A DNA stretch of 64,000 nucleotides from Krasilnikovozyma curviuscula (lineage: Eukaryota > Basidiomycota > Tremellomycetes > Cystofilobasidiales > Mrakiaceae): positions 1-64,000 of the forward strand of contig MVAQ01000104.1 in the NCBI GenBank assembly GCA_014825775.1, written 5' to 3'. The notes below the pieces were generated by a model. It had not been told where the DNA came from, searched no databases, and worked only from the letters and a program-made list of their open reading frames with translations. The position numbers and the translations under genes were made by a program. Each line of letters begins with the position of its first letter. The first letter of the stretch is position 1. Positions 1 to 13,000 of the stretch are shown piece after piece.

Positions 1-876
1 AGCTTATATCGACTCCCCCCTTTGCTTGGGCTAATTACCTAGCAGCTAAAACGGAACTGATACTGACCTCTTAGACTGCTTGGATCGTGAACTCATGTCC
101 CCGGTGGAGTTGGGAGTGAGAGAGAGGGAGAGTCGAGGCACGGGGTTGAAAAAGGGCAGGGCTGCTCGCTATGATTCTAGATGAGGCACGAAGATGACCA
201 GAGACACAGAAGAAGTTGCGTCTGAACGATGCCGCTATAGGACACTCATATGTTGATAGGGAGACCTTTGCGGGTTCGTCGTTTTTCCTTTCCAGGTCGG
301 TGTCGAGGTCCAACTCGCCGTTTCGTTTCTGTCAGCTTCGCAGCTGCGTGACCCAAAATAACGGCGCAGAGTCGGATCAAAACTGACCCCCGGTATGGGT
401 ACAGAGGCTAACAGCAATGATATGGGCTTTCTTTCACAAGAATGGTAATGATATCTCTCCCCTCTGTTCAGGATATAGCGCATCCTAGCTGTATGATCGG
501 CATCGTGAAAGAACGACGGTCTCGGGAAATTACCTGGGCGCGCCCATCGGTGGAACAAGTCATGCGCCCGGTAAAAGATGGGTTGGCTGCTTTTTTATGA
601 GGAAAACAGCGTAAAATAGACCGATTACAAAGTTAAAACGACTATTCGAATAGGAGAGCAGTCGACCGTGTCGCTGCTCATCTACTTGCACGGTCTCAAA
701 CCATGCCAAACGCCAGATTGAGATCAGAAGAGCTGACGGTTCTGACCACCAGAAGATAAGGTGAGTTTCTCATCTAAAAAAGATGCAGGACTCCGAGTCA
801 GTGCCAATCTTCCCGGATACATAAGAACATCATTTTAACTCTAAAAATGACACAAAATGAAAACAAAAGAAGAAAC
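1..876. other. No supportable gene
   Basis: The stretch lies downstream of the stop codon of the minus-strand coiled-coil gene. Open frames of 80-107 codons exist on the minus strand, but they overlap one another, lack recognisable domains and have no convincing splice-linked partners. I see no RNA gene or repeat. It may hold the 3' flank of that gene and the end of a neighbour outside the window. Confidence 0.5.
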
Positions 877-2928
877 TCACCGCCTGACGTACTTCTTCTT
901 CTTCATATCAGCTAGAATTTTGGTCCTCTTATCCCTGTTCCTCCTCTGTTTCTCAGCGAGATACTGAATCCTCTCGTCATTAACCCTCAGCCTCTCCGCC
1001 TCGTGTGCCATTACCATCTCATGATGGAGCCTCTGCGCCTCGTTTTCCGCTGACGGCGACTTAGCAATAGGAGAGGGATCCTGAGAGTCAAATAAATACC
1101 GGGATTCGAGATGTTGGATCTTTGAAAGGGTGTGTGCGAGACGCTCTTCCCTCGCTCTGGCGACGAGTGCGTCTGCCTCGACAGCCGCCGCGTCTTCCCC
1201 CTCTTCTTGTTCCTCTTCGCTGCCATCAGTACCTTGGCTACTGAGGTGCAAGTTCTCAACGGGAGACCTGTTGGCCTTCCTTGTTTGTTGTTCAGCCTTT
1301 ACACGCCGCGCGGCCTCCCAAGCGTCCTGTTCAGCCCTCAGCCGCACAACCTCCTCCTTCGCCTGTCTCAACTCCCTTTCTTCGCTCTCATCATCTATCT
1401 TCGTAGCCTCAGCAGAAGTGCGCACAAGTTTTGGCTTGGGTCCTTTCGCCAACGCAATCTTCACTCTTTCCCTAGCTTCAATCTCTGTTCTCTCTCTAAA
1501 CAAGCGCATCTCCTCTGCAGCTTCCAGCTCAGCCCTCTTCCGAGCCGCGTCAAGCATTCTGTCTGCGGAAGAGGCCATGCTGTCTAGCGCAACGTCGATC
1601 GCGTCGCCGCACACCTCTGGAAGGTGTTCGTCGTTGAGGATGGCGGGGATCCGGTACCCGTCGAGTGGAGGGGCAGCGACGTTTGACCAGTCCTTTCGAC
1701 GAGTTGGGGCCGAGTTGAAGAAGGGATGCCCCGGTGCATTCCCTGGGTTCTCAAACAGGTCGCGCAATGTAGGGGTGTGGGACCTCGGATCTTGGGCAAA
1801 TTCATCGCCTATGGAGGAGGAGGAGCTGGGGGGTGATGCCAATCTGTACTCTTCTAAAGGGGGAGTGTTGGTGTGTTCCCCGGTGAGGTGTTTTTGTGGA
1901 GAGGACGATTGGAAGAACGGGTGCGGTGCGTCGTTCGTTGTGGGTGGTGGTGTAGTAGGGATACGGTATGATGATGGTGGTGGTGGGGTCTCCTTCAAAA
2001 GCAATAACATTTTCGCATCGTTTTCATCTGCTTTGATGGCTGGGACTGCGTCGTGTAATGGCTTGACGACTTCTGCAGGTTGGTACTCGTTGGCAAGATG
2101 CTCTGGCAGGCCAAAGTCAGGTTTGGGTGACGGAATGCCGTGATGGTCCGGTACCCTGAAAGGAATTTCTTCTTCCATCGTTTCATCGACTGCTGGTCGT
2201 TCTGAGCTTTGGCCTGCTGAAGGTACAGCGTGCGATCCTTTGTAGGTTTCCGCAACCCTCGAGACGAAGCGGGCTGGGGAAGGAACATCATTAGAATCCG
2301 GGTTTTTAAATTTGGTGGATGCTACTGCTGTGGCTGGTAGTGGGTTAGAAGAAGGGATAGTGAGAGCTCGGAGGATGATGATCTGGGGTTCGCCAGGCGA
2401 CATGTCAGACAACAATGAGCACATCAGCCAATAGAAGGGCCCAAAAGGAATAGACTCACAAAGGTTACCAATCCAACAGTGATGACTAGGCCGATCGTCT
2501 TGTACCCAACCTGCCTCGGCTGCTTGTAATCGTCGTGCTTCTTCCTGACACCGACAGTATAGGCTTCGATCCGAGTGTTTAATGAAGAAGATGAAGAAGA
2601 GAACACTGAGTTGAGGAGAGAAGGAGAGATGTCTGCCGAGTTACGGCGCCAGTCGATCGATCCTGATGAGCGAGCTCTTCGGTGGGTGTTGCGACGGGTA
2701 CTTGTCTGCGATGGGAGGAGGGGGGAAATGTCTTCCGGCAAGAGTGAGATCTGATGAAGGAAACAAGGATAGGGTATTGAGCATAGATCTGTTCAAGGAA
2801 GAAGACAAGGGGGCTCTCACACTGAGGTTCTTGACGAACGTCCGTCGTCGTTTCGGCAGCCCTGTCGACACCTCGTTCTCCTCTGTGATTCTATCTAGGA
2901 CGGTGCCACTCCCAAAATCGATACTCAT
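877..2928 (-). CDS. Single-pass membrane protein with long coiled-coil/charged tail, function unknown
   Basis: Not recognised. Three exons fit: 2928-2821, 2750-2460 and 2382-877, joined in phase 0 with GT-AG borders, giving about 634 residues. ATG at 2928 is the only ATG that feeds the chain; the second-exon frame has only a TTG upstream. The first ~110 residues are Ser/Arg-rich. The first and third coding exons meet a hydrophobic segment (about residues 115-140) that spans the second intron, so splicing completes the membrane helix. The middle (~200-350) is Pro/Ser-rich. The last ~220 residues are Glu/Lys/Arg/Ala-rich with heptad character and end in a very basic tail. A single-pass membrane tether with a coiled-coil tail is inferred; no signal peptide precedes the helix. 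It diverges from the next gene across 340 bp. Confidence 0.6.
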
Positions 2929-3268
2929 CCCTCTCTCTCTCTTCTTGCAGTCTAACCTGGATTCTTAGGGAGTCTTCGTTAGCTGACAGGCACAGGACGC
3001 TGCGTCACGGAGAAGAAAAAAATCCTGGCTCGAACGAACGTTTCTGCGTTCCTATCCCTGGGTTCCCCGCAAAGAAGCGCCACGACATACGCTCGCTCCG
3101 TAGGGCTCGACAGGCAGGAATTTTCCATCGTTGAGATAGGGAGATGGGTGGTTTCATCATCCGGACGTGAATTCAGAGCAATTCGACTCATCACCGAGAC
3201 GATGTCACCCTGTAAAAAAAGGCGCGACGCGCTGACGCAGCGAAATCAATGCCAACGGTCAACGAACC
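2929..3268. promoter_or_regulatory. Divergent intergenic region
   Basis: About 340 bp separate the start codons of two divergently transcribed unknown coiled-coil genes, so it must carry both promoters. A pyrimidine-rich CTCTCTCT stretch lies next to the minus-strand start (about 2932-2944). I see no clear TATA box. Confidence 0.4.
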
Positions 3269-4994
3269 ATGTCAGTTTTTTCCCAGCTAGAGCTTCGCGA
3301 TCTCATCTCCCTCACATCCCATCAGCCCCTCTTGCCAGATGAACTCGTCGCCCTCGTCGCCCTCCCCAAGGCGACTCCTCTGATTACCTTTCTGGCCCAG
3401 CACGCACTCAGGAGAGGCCATCACGTTGAGCCAGAGGAGAGACTTAGGTGAGCATTATTCCTGTATCTCCCTCTCTCTCTATTAATCTGCCAGATTCCCT
3501 GTTGGGCTCACCTTAAAAACACTGCTTGGCCTGGTTGAGAAAAGTTATGACCTCGCCATGGACAAGAATTTGATTCCAGCTATCCTTCCACCTGATCTCG
3601 CCAGTTCATACAGGACACCTTCAGAACTATCGTTGGTACTCTTCTTCTCTTATTTCTCTCCTTCCTGTCTAATTCAGAGGCCTCAAACTTAACCTGACAT
3701 GAAATTCGGATGAAACAGGTCCCAAACCGTACCTCTCCTCAACAAGATCCGCCTTTTCCAACAATCGATCCACCTGCTGCAACAGCGTCTGAGCATTGTC
3801 CAAACTGAATCCCACGCCATAGTCGAGTCCCAAAAGAGGATCATAGACCAGGCAGAGGAAGCCGAGCAACACCTGTCGAGCATCCACGAAGACCTCGCCG
3901 TTCTTTCGTCTAGAGTAAGTCTTCGTTTTCAAAACACTCTCCCACCGGTGATCACCGTCGGTGACTGACCCCGTTTATCAAGATCGCTTTACTCCTCAGC
4001 AGCCCAGCACACCTCCCCTCTCACATTCCACCCTCTCCGCTGCCATTGAACGAGCTACAAGCTCTCTCTGAAGCTCTGGCTGATTTAACCTCCTCTCTCC
4101 TCTTCCATACCTCTCCACCAAGGATATCTCCACCGCCTTGGCTGCCTGCAGAAGTCGCCCGGCTTGACGCGCTGCAGTTGGAGGACGTTTACCTTAACTC
4201 TGTGCTCGATGACCTGGAAGCGGAGGAGGAGTGGGAATCCGTCCTTCCGGAAGAGCAGTACACGCTCAAGAGCCTCGTGGAGTCCACCTGGGTGCTCGAC
4301 TGTACACACGAAATAGACGCTATAGAAGCGGCACTGCAAAAGGCCAGGGAGGTGCTCGAAGCGGGCGTTTTACCGGTGTTACTGCTGCTCGCAAGGGGGC
4401 TGCATGCGGATGTCACAGGGGAAGTGGAGAGGAATAGCTTACTGGTCGTGCTGAAAGAGGCGTTGGATACCGTGTGTTGGACGCCGGAGGGTGGTGGGGA
4501 GCCGGGCGACGAGGCGATCAAGGGGAATGAGGCTGAAGTTTGGGACTGTGAGTTTTCCCAGTCACCTTGTCTTTCCTTTTCTTCTTCTTGCTCACTGAAA
4601 AGATATATCGTCTTTCTCGCAATGAATAAATAATCCAGCTCTCCTGCTTTCTCTCCTCCGCGCAACCTCTTCCACCACCACCACTTCATCCCCATCTCTC
4701 TCCTCCCTGTGGACTACGTCCTCTTCCAACCGCTCTGATCGCCTGGCTACTCATACCTCAATCCCCTTATCCTCCTCCTCCCGTCTTGCACACATGACAC
4801 ACGCGCTGCAGCTCGCAAGGGATATGACATGCGTCGGCGCTGAACTCACACGGCTCTGGAGGGAGGTCGAAGTGAAAAATAGGGAGCTCGAGGGGTTAAT
4901 CTCTAAAGGACAAAAGGCGGGCGCGGTTTCGGAGGGAGAGAAGAGAGTGTTGGGGAAGTTTGTTGCGAGCGCCAGCGGAGCTGGTGGGCCGTGA
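3269..4994 (+). CDS. Coiled-coil protein of unknown function
   Basis: Five exons fit: 3269-3447, 3494-3635, about 3747-3914, 3983-4547 and 4639-4994, giving about 469 residues. The join of exons 2 and 3 is ambiguous: donor 3636 with acceptor ending 3746, or donor 3632 with acceptor ending 3718, both keep the frame. The N-terminal ~100 residues are helical and Leu-rich. Exon 3 encodes a Gln/Glu-rich coiled coil, exon 4 an acidic helical region, and exon 5 a Ser/Thr-rich linker followed by a charged coiled coil. The N-terminal pattern is faintly reminiscent of augmin HAUS3-type proteins, but that is only a suspicion. The ATG is the first in frame and sits shortly after an in-frame stop. Confidence 0.55.
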
Positions 4995-5346
4995 AGGGGG
5001 GGAAAGTACAGCGAAAAGGCGCCAGATGATGAAGTCATTCGTGAATGTATGTGTGGGTGTGTATCAGGTATTAGGTGAGGGGGAGGGATGCGAGGCATGC
5101 CGGTGGGAGAAGAGCTGCAGCGGTAACAACCCTATCATACACGAGCTAAGCAACTATTATAACCCGACTCCCGAAAGTACTTCAATTCAGTATTCAAATA
5201 GAACGAAACCTGTCGTCAGCGCCACTGCAGTAGCACAGAAGGGAAAAGAAATCAACGATCAGCTTGACCTCTGCCCAAATCGTCCTTAAACAAACCCATC
5301 CATCCCACTAACTGTACTAGGGCGTCTTTCCCAACTGATTCCCAAC
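4995..5346. other. Intergenic, no gene seen
   Basis: 352 bp between two plus-strand genes. It holds the 3' flank of the coiled-coil gene and the promoter/leader of RanGAP. No domain-bearing frame or RNA gene is visible. Confidence 0.5.
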
Positions 5347-6938
5347 ATGTCATCTGTAACCAAAGAACCAACTGTGACCTCGACTTCCTGGTCCATCGAG
5401 GGACTCGCTCTCAAGCTCGACAGAGCTGAAGATTTCGCTCCCTACCTCAAGTCGATACCGGATGAATGCGAGGAGATTGTACTGAGAGGTAACACGCTTG
5501 GAGTAGGAGCTTGTGAGGCTCTGGGTGCTCGATTGAAGGAGCTAAAAAAATTGAAGGTGAGTAAATGACTATCTTCGTTCTCGTTTGGTGTCGCTTTGAA
5601 GCTGTGGTACAAGGAAAGGACATGATGTTTGGGATTATGTCTCTTGTTATTCATCTAAATTTGAGAATATCCAACCTGCTATTCCGTCTTCTGGCACTCT
5701 TCGAGCTGCTAAACCTTTTTTGCTTGTTGCAGGTCGTCGACGCAGCTGATATCTTCACCGGCCGACTTATCTCTGAAATCCCATCCGCATTATCATCAAT
5801 CTGTGACTCTTTAATTAGTACTACTACCCTCACCACGTTAGACCTGTCCGACAACGCCTTTGGTGGACGATGCGCCGAACCAATGGTCCCCTTCCTCTCC
5901 CAGAACCTCTCCTTGCAAGTATTCAAACTCAACAATAACGGGCTTGGAATTGCTGGTGGTGAAATTGTCTCTGGAGCATTGCTTGCATCCGCAGAGGCAA
6001 GTGAGAAGGCTGGGAAGGAGAGTCAGTTGAAGGTCGTTGTGTGTGGAAGGAATCGACTGGAGAACGGGTCAGCACCCTTCTGGTCCAAAGCATTCGCAGC
6101 CCACAAGAACCTGCAGGAAGTGAGGATGTTCCAGAATGGCATTAGAATGGAAGGTATTATTCAGCTCTCCACCTCCTTAACAAACTGCACGAACTTGGAG
6201 ATCTTGGATTTCCAAGACAACACCGTCACCCTCACTGGCTCAAGAGCCATCGCAAAATCACTGTCCTCATGGCCAAACCTCAAAACTCTCAACCTCTCCG
6301 ATTGTCTTATTGGTTCAAAAGGTGGAATCTTAATCGGTACTCAACTCTCTCTCGGAACGAATCCTCAACTCGAAGTGCTAAAGCTGCAGTATGGCGAATT
6401 CGACCACAGAACGCTGACGCTGCTGTCTAAAGCAATCAAGGAGTATGGTGCGAACCTGGTCACTTTGGAGATCAATGGTAACAAGGCTGATGAGGAGGAT
6501 GAGTGCATTCAGAAGATTAAGGAGGCTTTGGAGAGTCACGGACACGAGGATGCTTTAGATGAACGTGAGTAAACTCAAGCTTCTCTCTTTGTTCTTGATC
6601 TGTCACTCGTTTCCCTTTCAATTTGGTGCTGATTTTCGTTCTTTGCTCTCTTCTCTGCAGTCGACGACATGGAAGAGCCAGGGTCGGACGAAGAAGACGA
6701 TGAAGAGGCCGACGAGGAAGAAGAAGAGAATAAAGAAGCTGAAATTGAAGAAGCTGCTGATGAGGAGCCTAGTGAAAAGAAGGCTGCTGGTATCGTGGAA
6801 ACGGTGGCCGATGGGCTTGCTGATTTGATGTCTAAAGTAAGTGCTACCCCCTCCGTTTTGTTTTGAGTTATTATCACTGAAGTTCTTGGTCCCTGCAAGG
6901 TTAACATCGGTTCCAAGTCAACACACACTGAGGAATAG
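5347..6938 (+). CDS. RNA1: Ran GTPase-activating protein RanGAP1
   Basis: RanGAP stimulates GTP hydrolysis by Ran on the cytoplasmic side of the nuclear pore and so powers nuclear transport. Exons 5347-5556, 5733-6564, 6661-6836 and 6900-6938 give 418 residues, close to the usual fungal size. The protein is a run of leucine-rich repeats with Asn-ladder positions such as LDLSDNAF and LNLSD, followed by a strongly acidic Asp/Glu tail, the standard RanGAP layout. The FTGR motif at about residues 78-81 carries the catalytic arginine known from yeast Rna1. The short last exon encodes a 12-residue end after the acidic tail. It lies in tandem upstream of SLD2. Confidence 0.93.
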
Positions 6939-7295
6939 ACTGACGGGCTGGTTGGAAATAGAGAAATGATACTAGTGATAACTAGCTTTAGCATTCTAGT
7001 TGTGTTTTGTTGAATGCAATAGGCATATAACGCGTTTTGAATGGTCGTTTCTTCCAGAATAGATTGTAATAGATAAAACACGTCTCTTGCGACACTTGAC
7101 GCGACACGCGAGGCAACATCCACCTACAACAAAACTAAGGGCCCACTAAGTCTAGACAAGCCACCATATACTTCCTTCTATTCCCTTTGCTGAAGTTCAG
7201 GGCATTTTCGAAGTCAGGTAAGGTCAAGTTGTCTTGTAAAGGTCGTTCAACACCGGAGTCTGACCTAATTATGGGACATGCTGCTGTAGTGTAGC
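6939..7295. other. Intergenic, no gene seen
   Basis: 357 bp between RanGAP and SLD2 on the same strand, holding a terminator region and the SLD2 promoter. A minus-strand frame here mostly mirrors the acidic RanGAP exon and is not a gene. Confidence 0.5.
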
Positions 7296-9675
7296 ATGGC
7301 TGATGATCTAAAGGCTCTCAAAGCTGAACTACGATCTTGGGAGAAATCTTTTAAGCTGAAGAATAGCAGAGATCCTTCAAAAGCTGATATCAAAGAGAAT
7401 CCTAAGATTGGTACGCCTTTTGTACTTCTGAACAGTATTTGGGTACCTGCTGATTAGTGGGGTTCTTCTATCACCTTTAGCTGGGAAGTACAAGCTCTAC
7501 AGTCAACAGAGGCTTCAGGCTAATGGCGGTATCAAGCCTGAAGGAGCAATAGAGCCTGCGAAGGGCAGCAGCACAGACCTGAAGAGGAAAGCTTCCCAAT
7601 CAATTCTCACAGCTGGTAGCTCCAGCAAAGATGGTCCATCAATACCCAAACTACCCAGAAATTCAGAGCCTGCCACCTCATCTTCGTCAGTAGTATCAGC
7701 TGAATCTTCTACATCTGCTGCAACTTTCCAAACTCCCACCAAGACCAAATCATCGTCACGAACGGGCAATCCATTCGCCTCACCGTCCAACAACCTTAAA
7801 CCAACTTCACTGTTTTCAGCACTTCAGTCTGAAGCAGCTAATATAAACCCACTTCGTCCTAACTCACCATTGAAAGTCTCCGTCTCACGCCCACCACCTC
7901 CAGTGCCCACGAGCCCATTCGGCTCAAACTCATCTTTCCACTTCGCTACGTCTCCCAACAAGCTGAAGAAGCTAGTGTCTGCTCATTCCAGTACGGGCGT
8001 ACCCAACGATGCGCTCAGTCTTCGCGAAGGTTGGACGCCCAGGACGAAAGCAAGGAAGAGACTGAGAGGTGAAGTCGTAGGTGAGACACCAGTGAAGGTT
8101 GGCAAGAAAAGAAGAGGTGACTACTTCGAAGAGAAAGAAGGCGGTGATTACAGTAGTGAAGAGAGAGAAGAAGACGAGGACGAGGTTCTTGGACCGACTC
8201 CCGCGAAACCGTCTGCTTCTCAGAGGACGACAGCTGAAGATATCCCTTTCAAGCCAATTTTCTCCTTCGACGACGATGAAGATGATAGTATGGCTGGAAC
8301 TGAGCTTGTGCCAGGAAACGCAGTGAAGAAGCGAGGTCCCACCGATCAACCGTCGAAGGTCACCACACTCTTTGGTAAGGGTAAGAAAGTCGTTCCTCAA
8401 CAAACCCAGGGAAATAAAACCAAAGAAACCCAATTGCTTGTCTTCAAAGCTCCTGGTATACCAGCTTCGAAAACCAACGGCTTCGTCAAGGAGCACACGC
8501 CAGCCTTCGCAACCACGTTGACCATCAATAATAAGTCCTCCACCGCGTTCATTACAGAAGCCACAGACTCATCGGATGAGCCATTAAAGGCAAAAAGTAA
8601 GCTTACAGCAGTCAAGACGAAGCCATCGGCCAAAGCTCTCGCGAAGTTCGAAGAGTTGGATAAAGATGGTGATGAAACCGCTTGGATGAACGATGATTCT
8701 GACCTTCAGTGTCTCAACATCGTCGCTTCCAGTCTTGTTGGGCGTAAACACCAGCAGAATGAATCAACAATGGTGCCATCAATACTACTTGAATCCCGGA
8801 AGCCGGCTGACAAGATGAGAGACGGGAACGGAGAGGAGGCCCAGGATCTAATCCTCTCAGAAGAGGACGAAGATGTGACGGCTGATCTTATGATCTTCCA
8901 TCCTAAACTCCACTCACCTCAGAAGTCTAAGGATAACATTGTCTCAAATTGGAATGTGCCGGTTGCTATTCCAGAGGGAGGATCCGTCGCGATGGAAGCA
9001 GTCGAAGACGACAGCGGAGAAGATGATGAGGAATCTGCAACCCAACCAACTGGCCCGTCAATATTATCTAACACAACTTCAACAACTGTCATTGTCCCGC
9101 CCCACCTTCTGTCCGCACTTTCCCTTCAATCCCCTTCATCCCAACGGCGGTTGACGTACCATCGAAAGAAACTTGCGGAGGAAACTGTCAACGACATCTT
9201 CTCTTTCAGGGACCAACTCTTGGAAACGATGGAGCAAGAGCCCGAGGATGGAGTTGAATTGAAGAGCACTAAGCCTACGAAGGGTGGTGGAAGCTGGACT
9301 AAAGGTAAAGGAAAGGGTAGAGGGAAATGGAACTCCAATGAACCTCCTGAACCTCTACCACCAAAATCAACACTGTCTTTCAAGGCAACGGTGGAATTAT
9401 CTTCAACAATCTCTAACCCATTCGCCTCGTCATACTCTCTTCAAAAGCCCAAGAAGCCAAAGGGTCTTCCAGCTTTGAGAGTTGGTGAAGGTTCCTGGGG
9501 ATTGAATAGGGACACCGAGTTCGCCAAACCAGTTGACTTGCTGGAAGCGTTTATGGGGCGGGATGGAGAGGATATAGTTCTTGTGGGTGATGAAGATGGT
9601 GAAGATGACGACTGGGCGAGTGATGTCGAAGGTTGGAAAGCTGGAGGAGGAGACAATGGTGATGAGGATTGGTGA
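7296..9675 (+). CDS. SLD2: DNA replication regulator Sld2/Drc1
   Basis: Sld2, once phosphorylated by S-phase CDK, binds Dpb11 and helps load Cdc45-GINS-polymerase epsilon at origins. Exons 7296-7410 and 7481-9675 give 769 residues. The first ~45 residues are the conserved Sld2 N-terminal domain (LKAELRSWEKSF, then a DPSKADI segment and KYKLY), split by the intron. Many SP/TP sites follow, including one just before an ARKRLRGE motif that is typical of the family, fitting CDK control. A basic Gly/Lys patch (KGKGKGRGK) lies at about residues 645-655 and the C-terminus is acidic. The protein is longer than yeast Sld2 (453 aa), mostly through low-complexity linkers. Confidence 0.9.
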
Positions 9676-10079
9676 GGTAGAATCGATTCTTGCTACAAGT
9701 CACTTTTTTATATCTTTCAAACTTTGCTGCTGTGCCGTCTCTGGGCATCCGTTCCAATGCAAACTGTTGTGAAACGAAAGCGCTGTTGAGTTAAAGCAGC
9801 GCTTTGTAGCCTGATCCTCTGTTTTTTACATTTATTTTTCTCGTCGTGAGATAAGAAAACGTGTTCTAGTTGCAAGGACTACCCACACGGAATTATCTGT
9901 GTTTTACCTTGCCACCAGCTTACCGATACGCATCATCCATTTGACCCGGACAAATTAGCGACGGTCTTTCTCAACCCGTCCAGCATCATCAAAACGAAAA
10001 ACAGAGTGGAAATACTTTAGATACCTGTAGAAGGATTATCTGAACTATATCCTGGAATCAACGCCCATTTGTGCCCAGC
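9676..10079. other. Intergenic, no gene seen
   Basis: 404 bp between SLD2 and the zinc-cluster gene. It is AT-rich around 9820-9870 and otherwise unremarkable. It must hold the promoter of the transcription factor. Confidence 0.5.
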
Positions 10080-13000
10080 ATGCTTGAAGGGGAGCAGGCT
10101 CTTCCCCAGAAGCAACAGCTGCTCGCGGGACCTTCCAGCTCCAAATCGTCTCGCCCTGCGCCAAGGACACTTGTGGATGGTATCCCAGTGGCCTGCTTGA
10201 AATGGTACGTCTTTTGTTGGTGCTTGGATTGTCTCCTGCTGCTCTTTGGATCCTCAATTGACGGGTTTTCACTACGTCAACTCTACTCCCACGCTTCAAG
10301 TCGAGCTCGAAAGATCAAAGTCAGCTTATTCTGTTTGTTTCCAAGGCTTTTATGGAGTAGACACTGATTCTCAGCGATCTTTTTTTAACTAGTGTGGGTC
10401 TGAGAAGCCTTCCTGTGCCAATTGTATGAAGAGGGGCTTTGAATGTCTCTATGACTCCAGTCCCAAACGAAGAGGGTCAGTATTCTCGGCATAGACGAAA
10501 CATCCTGAACTAATGCCTCTCCTTTGTGTTCTTATTATTAGAAAAGACAAGGTACCTGGAGCGAGGACGAGGCGAAGTACTGGGAAGACGACGGAGACAG
10601 CGCCCGTGGAAGATGGGCCTCCAGCAGCAGCAACGACTCCCAAAAAAGCCAAAATTTCCAAAGAGCAACCAATGCTGCCTCCAGCTAGCAGTGGTGCCAC
10701 TTCTTCACAATCTGGCTCAGCCTCTGATGCTGGAAGTCCAGTATATTCCGTTGCGCCTCCTCAGCAACCTCTAGGAAATCAGGGTATCAACCCCTTTGAG
10801 ACTAATTCTAACAGTAATTCCTTCGAAACAACCTCACGATCCCACTCTTCTAGTGCATCACCTGCGAGTGTGTCTCTTCTACCCCCAAACTTGCATCAGC
10901 CACAACGACAACCGTCTCCCTCGATATTTGGAAAGTCGAGTTCGTCCTTCATACAACCGCAACCATCGTCGATTTACAATCGCCAGCCTTTCCTTAGTCA
11001 TCAAGAGGTCTTACATCAACAGCCGAAACCGATCGATCCTTCCACCATGAACAGTTATCACCTAATCCAACCTTCTCATCCTTCAAACCAACTGCATCAA
11101 CAACAACATCACTCTCAACAACCACCGCCTCTACAACCCAGTCAACCTGTACCTCAAAATCCGTCATATCAATTGTTTCTACCACATTATTCGTCGAACT
11201 CAACAAACTCAACAAACTCATCCCAAAACTATCATTACCCTCCGCCCCCATCGGCTCTGCCTGGTCTCGGAGACAACGGTATTCATCATAATCAGACTTT
11301 GTTCAACGATATTTCTTCAAGAAGCTCCTTTGGAAAGAGGAAGCGCGAAGACATCGATGACCCTCCTCGTAGTATCCCGCCGCCTCTCATTTCACATCAG
11401 CATCAGCATCGTCAGCCACCACCACTGCAGCAACAGCAGCGTCCGATCCCCAATTTCTTCCAGCCTGAAATACCATATGGTTCCAGAAGTTCAAATCACG
11501 TAGCTCAATATATTACGACCTCACCAGCCCCACCCACAGCCTCCATTCGACCTCTGTCAGGCAATTCGACTGACACCTTGAACGCCGGTTTCGTCCCACC
11601 ATCGCGCCCCACTCAGTCATATGATCCGGTGGGAGATATTCTCAAGAGGAACTCAATGAATGATGGAACCGCCCCCTCTCTCCCGCCATATGACTCAATG
11701 GCAGCTATGCGTGGAAATCGCCTAGCGCTCAATGACCTCCTTCTCACTGGCGCAGACACCAAGATTACCCCAAGCATCTTCGTTCCATCGACATCAATAA
11801 CGAAGCATCAGCTGTCTGACAATGATCATCTCAATGGAAGCATTCTTAAAGGCGAAATGTCTCTGTCGACCAATGGAATCAAGAGAGAAAATGGTGACGA
11901 CTTAGCTGAGGACTCGAATGTGTCCAATGTCGACTACGAAACTTTACAGAGCTTCTTATTTCAGCAGTACTTGATGTCCAAAGGAACTCCTACCTCTCCT
12001 ACCTTCGGCTACATGTTCAACCAAACGCCTGTGAGTTATTTCGCAGTTTAGAGCTTGCAACAGTAACAGTCGACTCATTCCTTTGAATTAATTCTTCAGT
12101 CGTCTCAATTTGTCCGAGAAACCTGGTTCGATGCTCTTCTCTCGCTCTACGCTCCCAACAGGAACGAAGGTATGAATATGGTTGTCAGCGGCCTTAAGCA
12201 ATTGTTTAGCTTGTCAAATAGTTGGCTATCATTCCTTCACCCGTCGACATTTATGGCCCAGCTTTTTAATCAAAGAGAGCGACACGCGATTCAACCGAGT
12301 CTGATCTATGGTACGCTGTTCTTCTCCAATCTATTACCCAACGGCTAGTTTTCTGATCTAAACCTTAATATCTACCTCTCAGCCATGTTGGCCCTAGCTA
12401 CTCTCCTCGATGCGTCTGATTCACCTGAAGGCACTGGCTTGGCTGGAAGACTGATGGCGCTCAACTTACGAGATTTGGCTCATGGAGCTTTCTGGTCATC
12501 GTGGTCGAGTGGATGGATTGACTCTGAGCTGGCTAAAGCTGCTTTTATCCTTGCCATGTTTGAATGCTCTCACCACCCGTGAGTAGGGAAGGTGATTTTC
12601 TTCTCGCACGCACGCATTGGTGACTGAATTATTTTCTTGAACCAGTCTCTACAGCACTAATCGAGTTTATGACGCCCTCTACCAGCTCGATTCAACAATG
12701 AAAGCTCTAGCTCTCCCGGCACTTGATGTCTCTAATCCTCAGGCCTCAGTATTTGGCAGTGAAGAAATGCCAAGTGTAGCTCAACTCTCCAAGGGTTTCT
12801 CACCCGAAGAGGTCCAGCGAACCTTACCAGACTACAGAGAATACATGTTGTCTAGCGACTCGAGCATCAACTCAATGATCCCTTACTGGGGATCTGCTCC
12901 AAAGTTCAGGTCGGGAGATGATATCAAGAAAGATTCGGTTCGACGGTTGTGTTGGAGTTCAATTGCGTTGACATCGAGTGTATCGTTATTCGCTCTGGTT

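Noticed and set aside
1..600. Two overlapping minus-strand frames (80 and 107 codons) as genes
   Set aside because: No family, no splice partner, and the frames conflict with one another.
1130..2143. 337-codon plus-strand frame opposite the membrane coiled-coil gene
   Set aside because: It mirrors low-complexity coding sequence on the minus strand, lacks domains and has no splice links; composition is that of an antisense shadow.
6575..7123. 182-codon Ser-rich minus-strand frame
   Set aside because: It is the reverse of the acidic Glu/Asp tail of RanGAP plus intergenic sequence.
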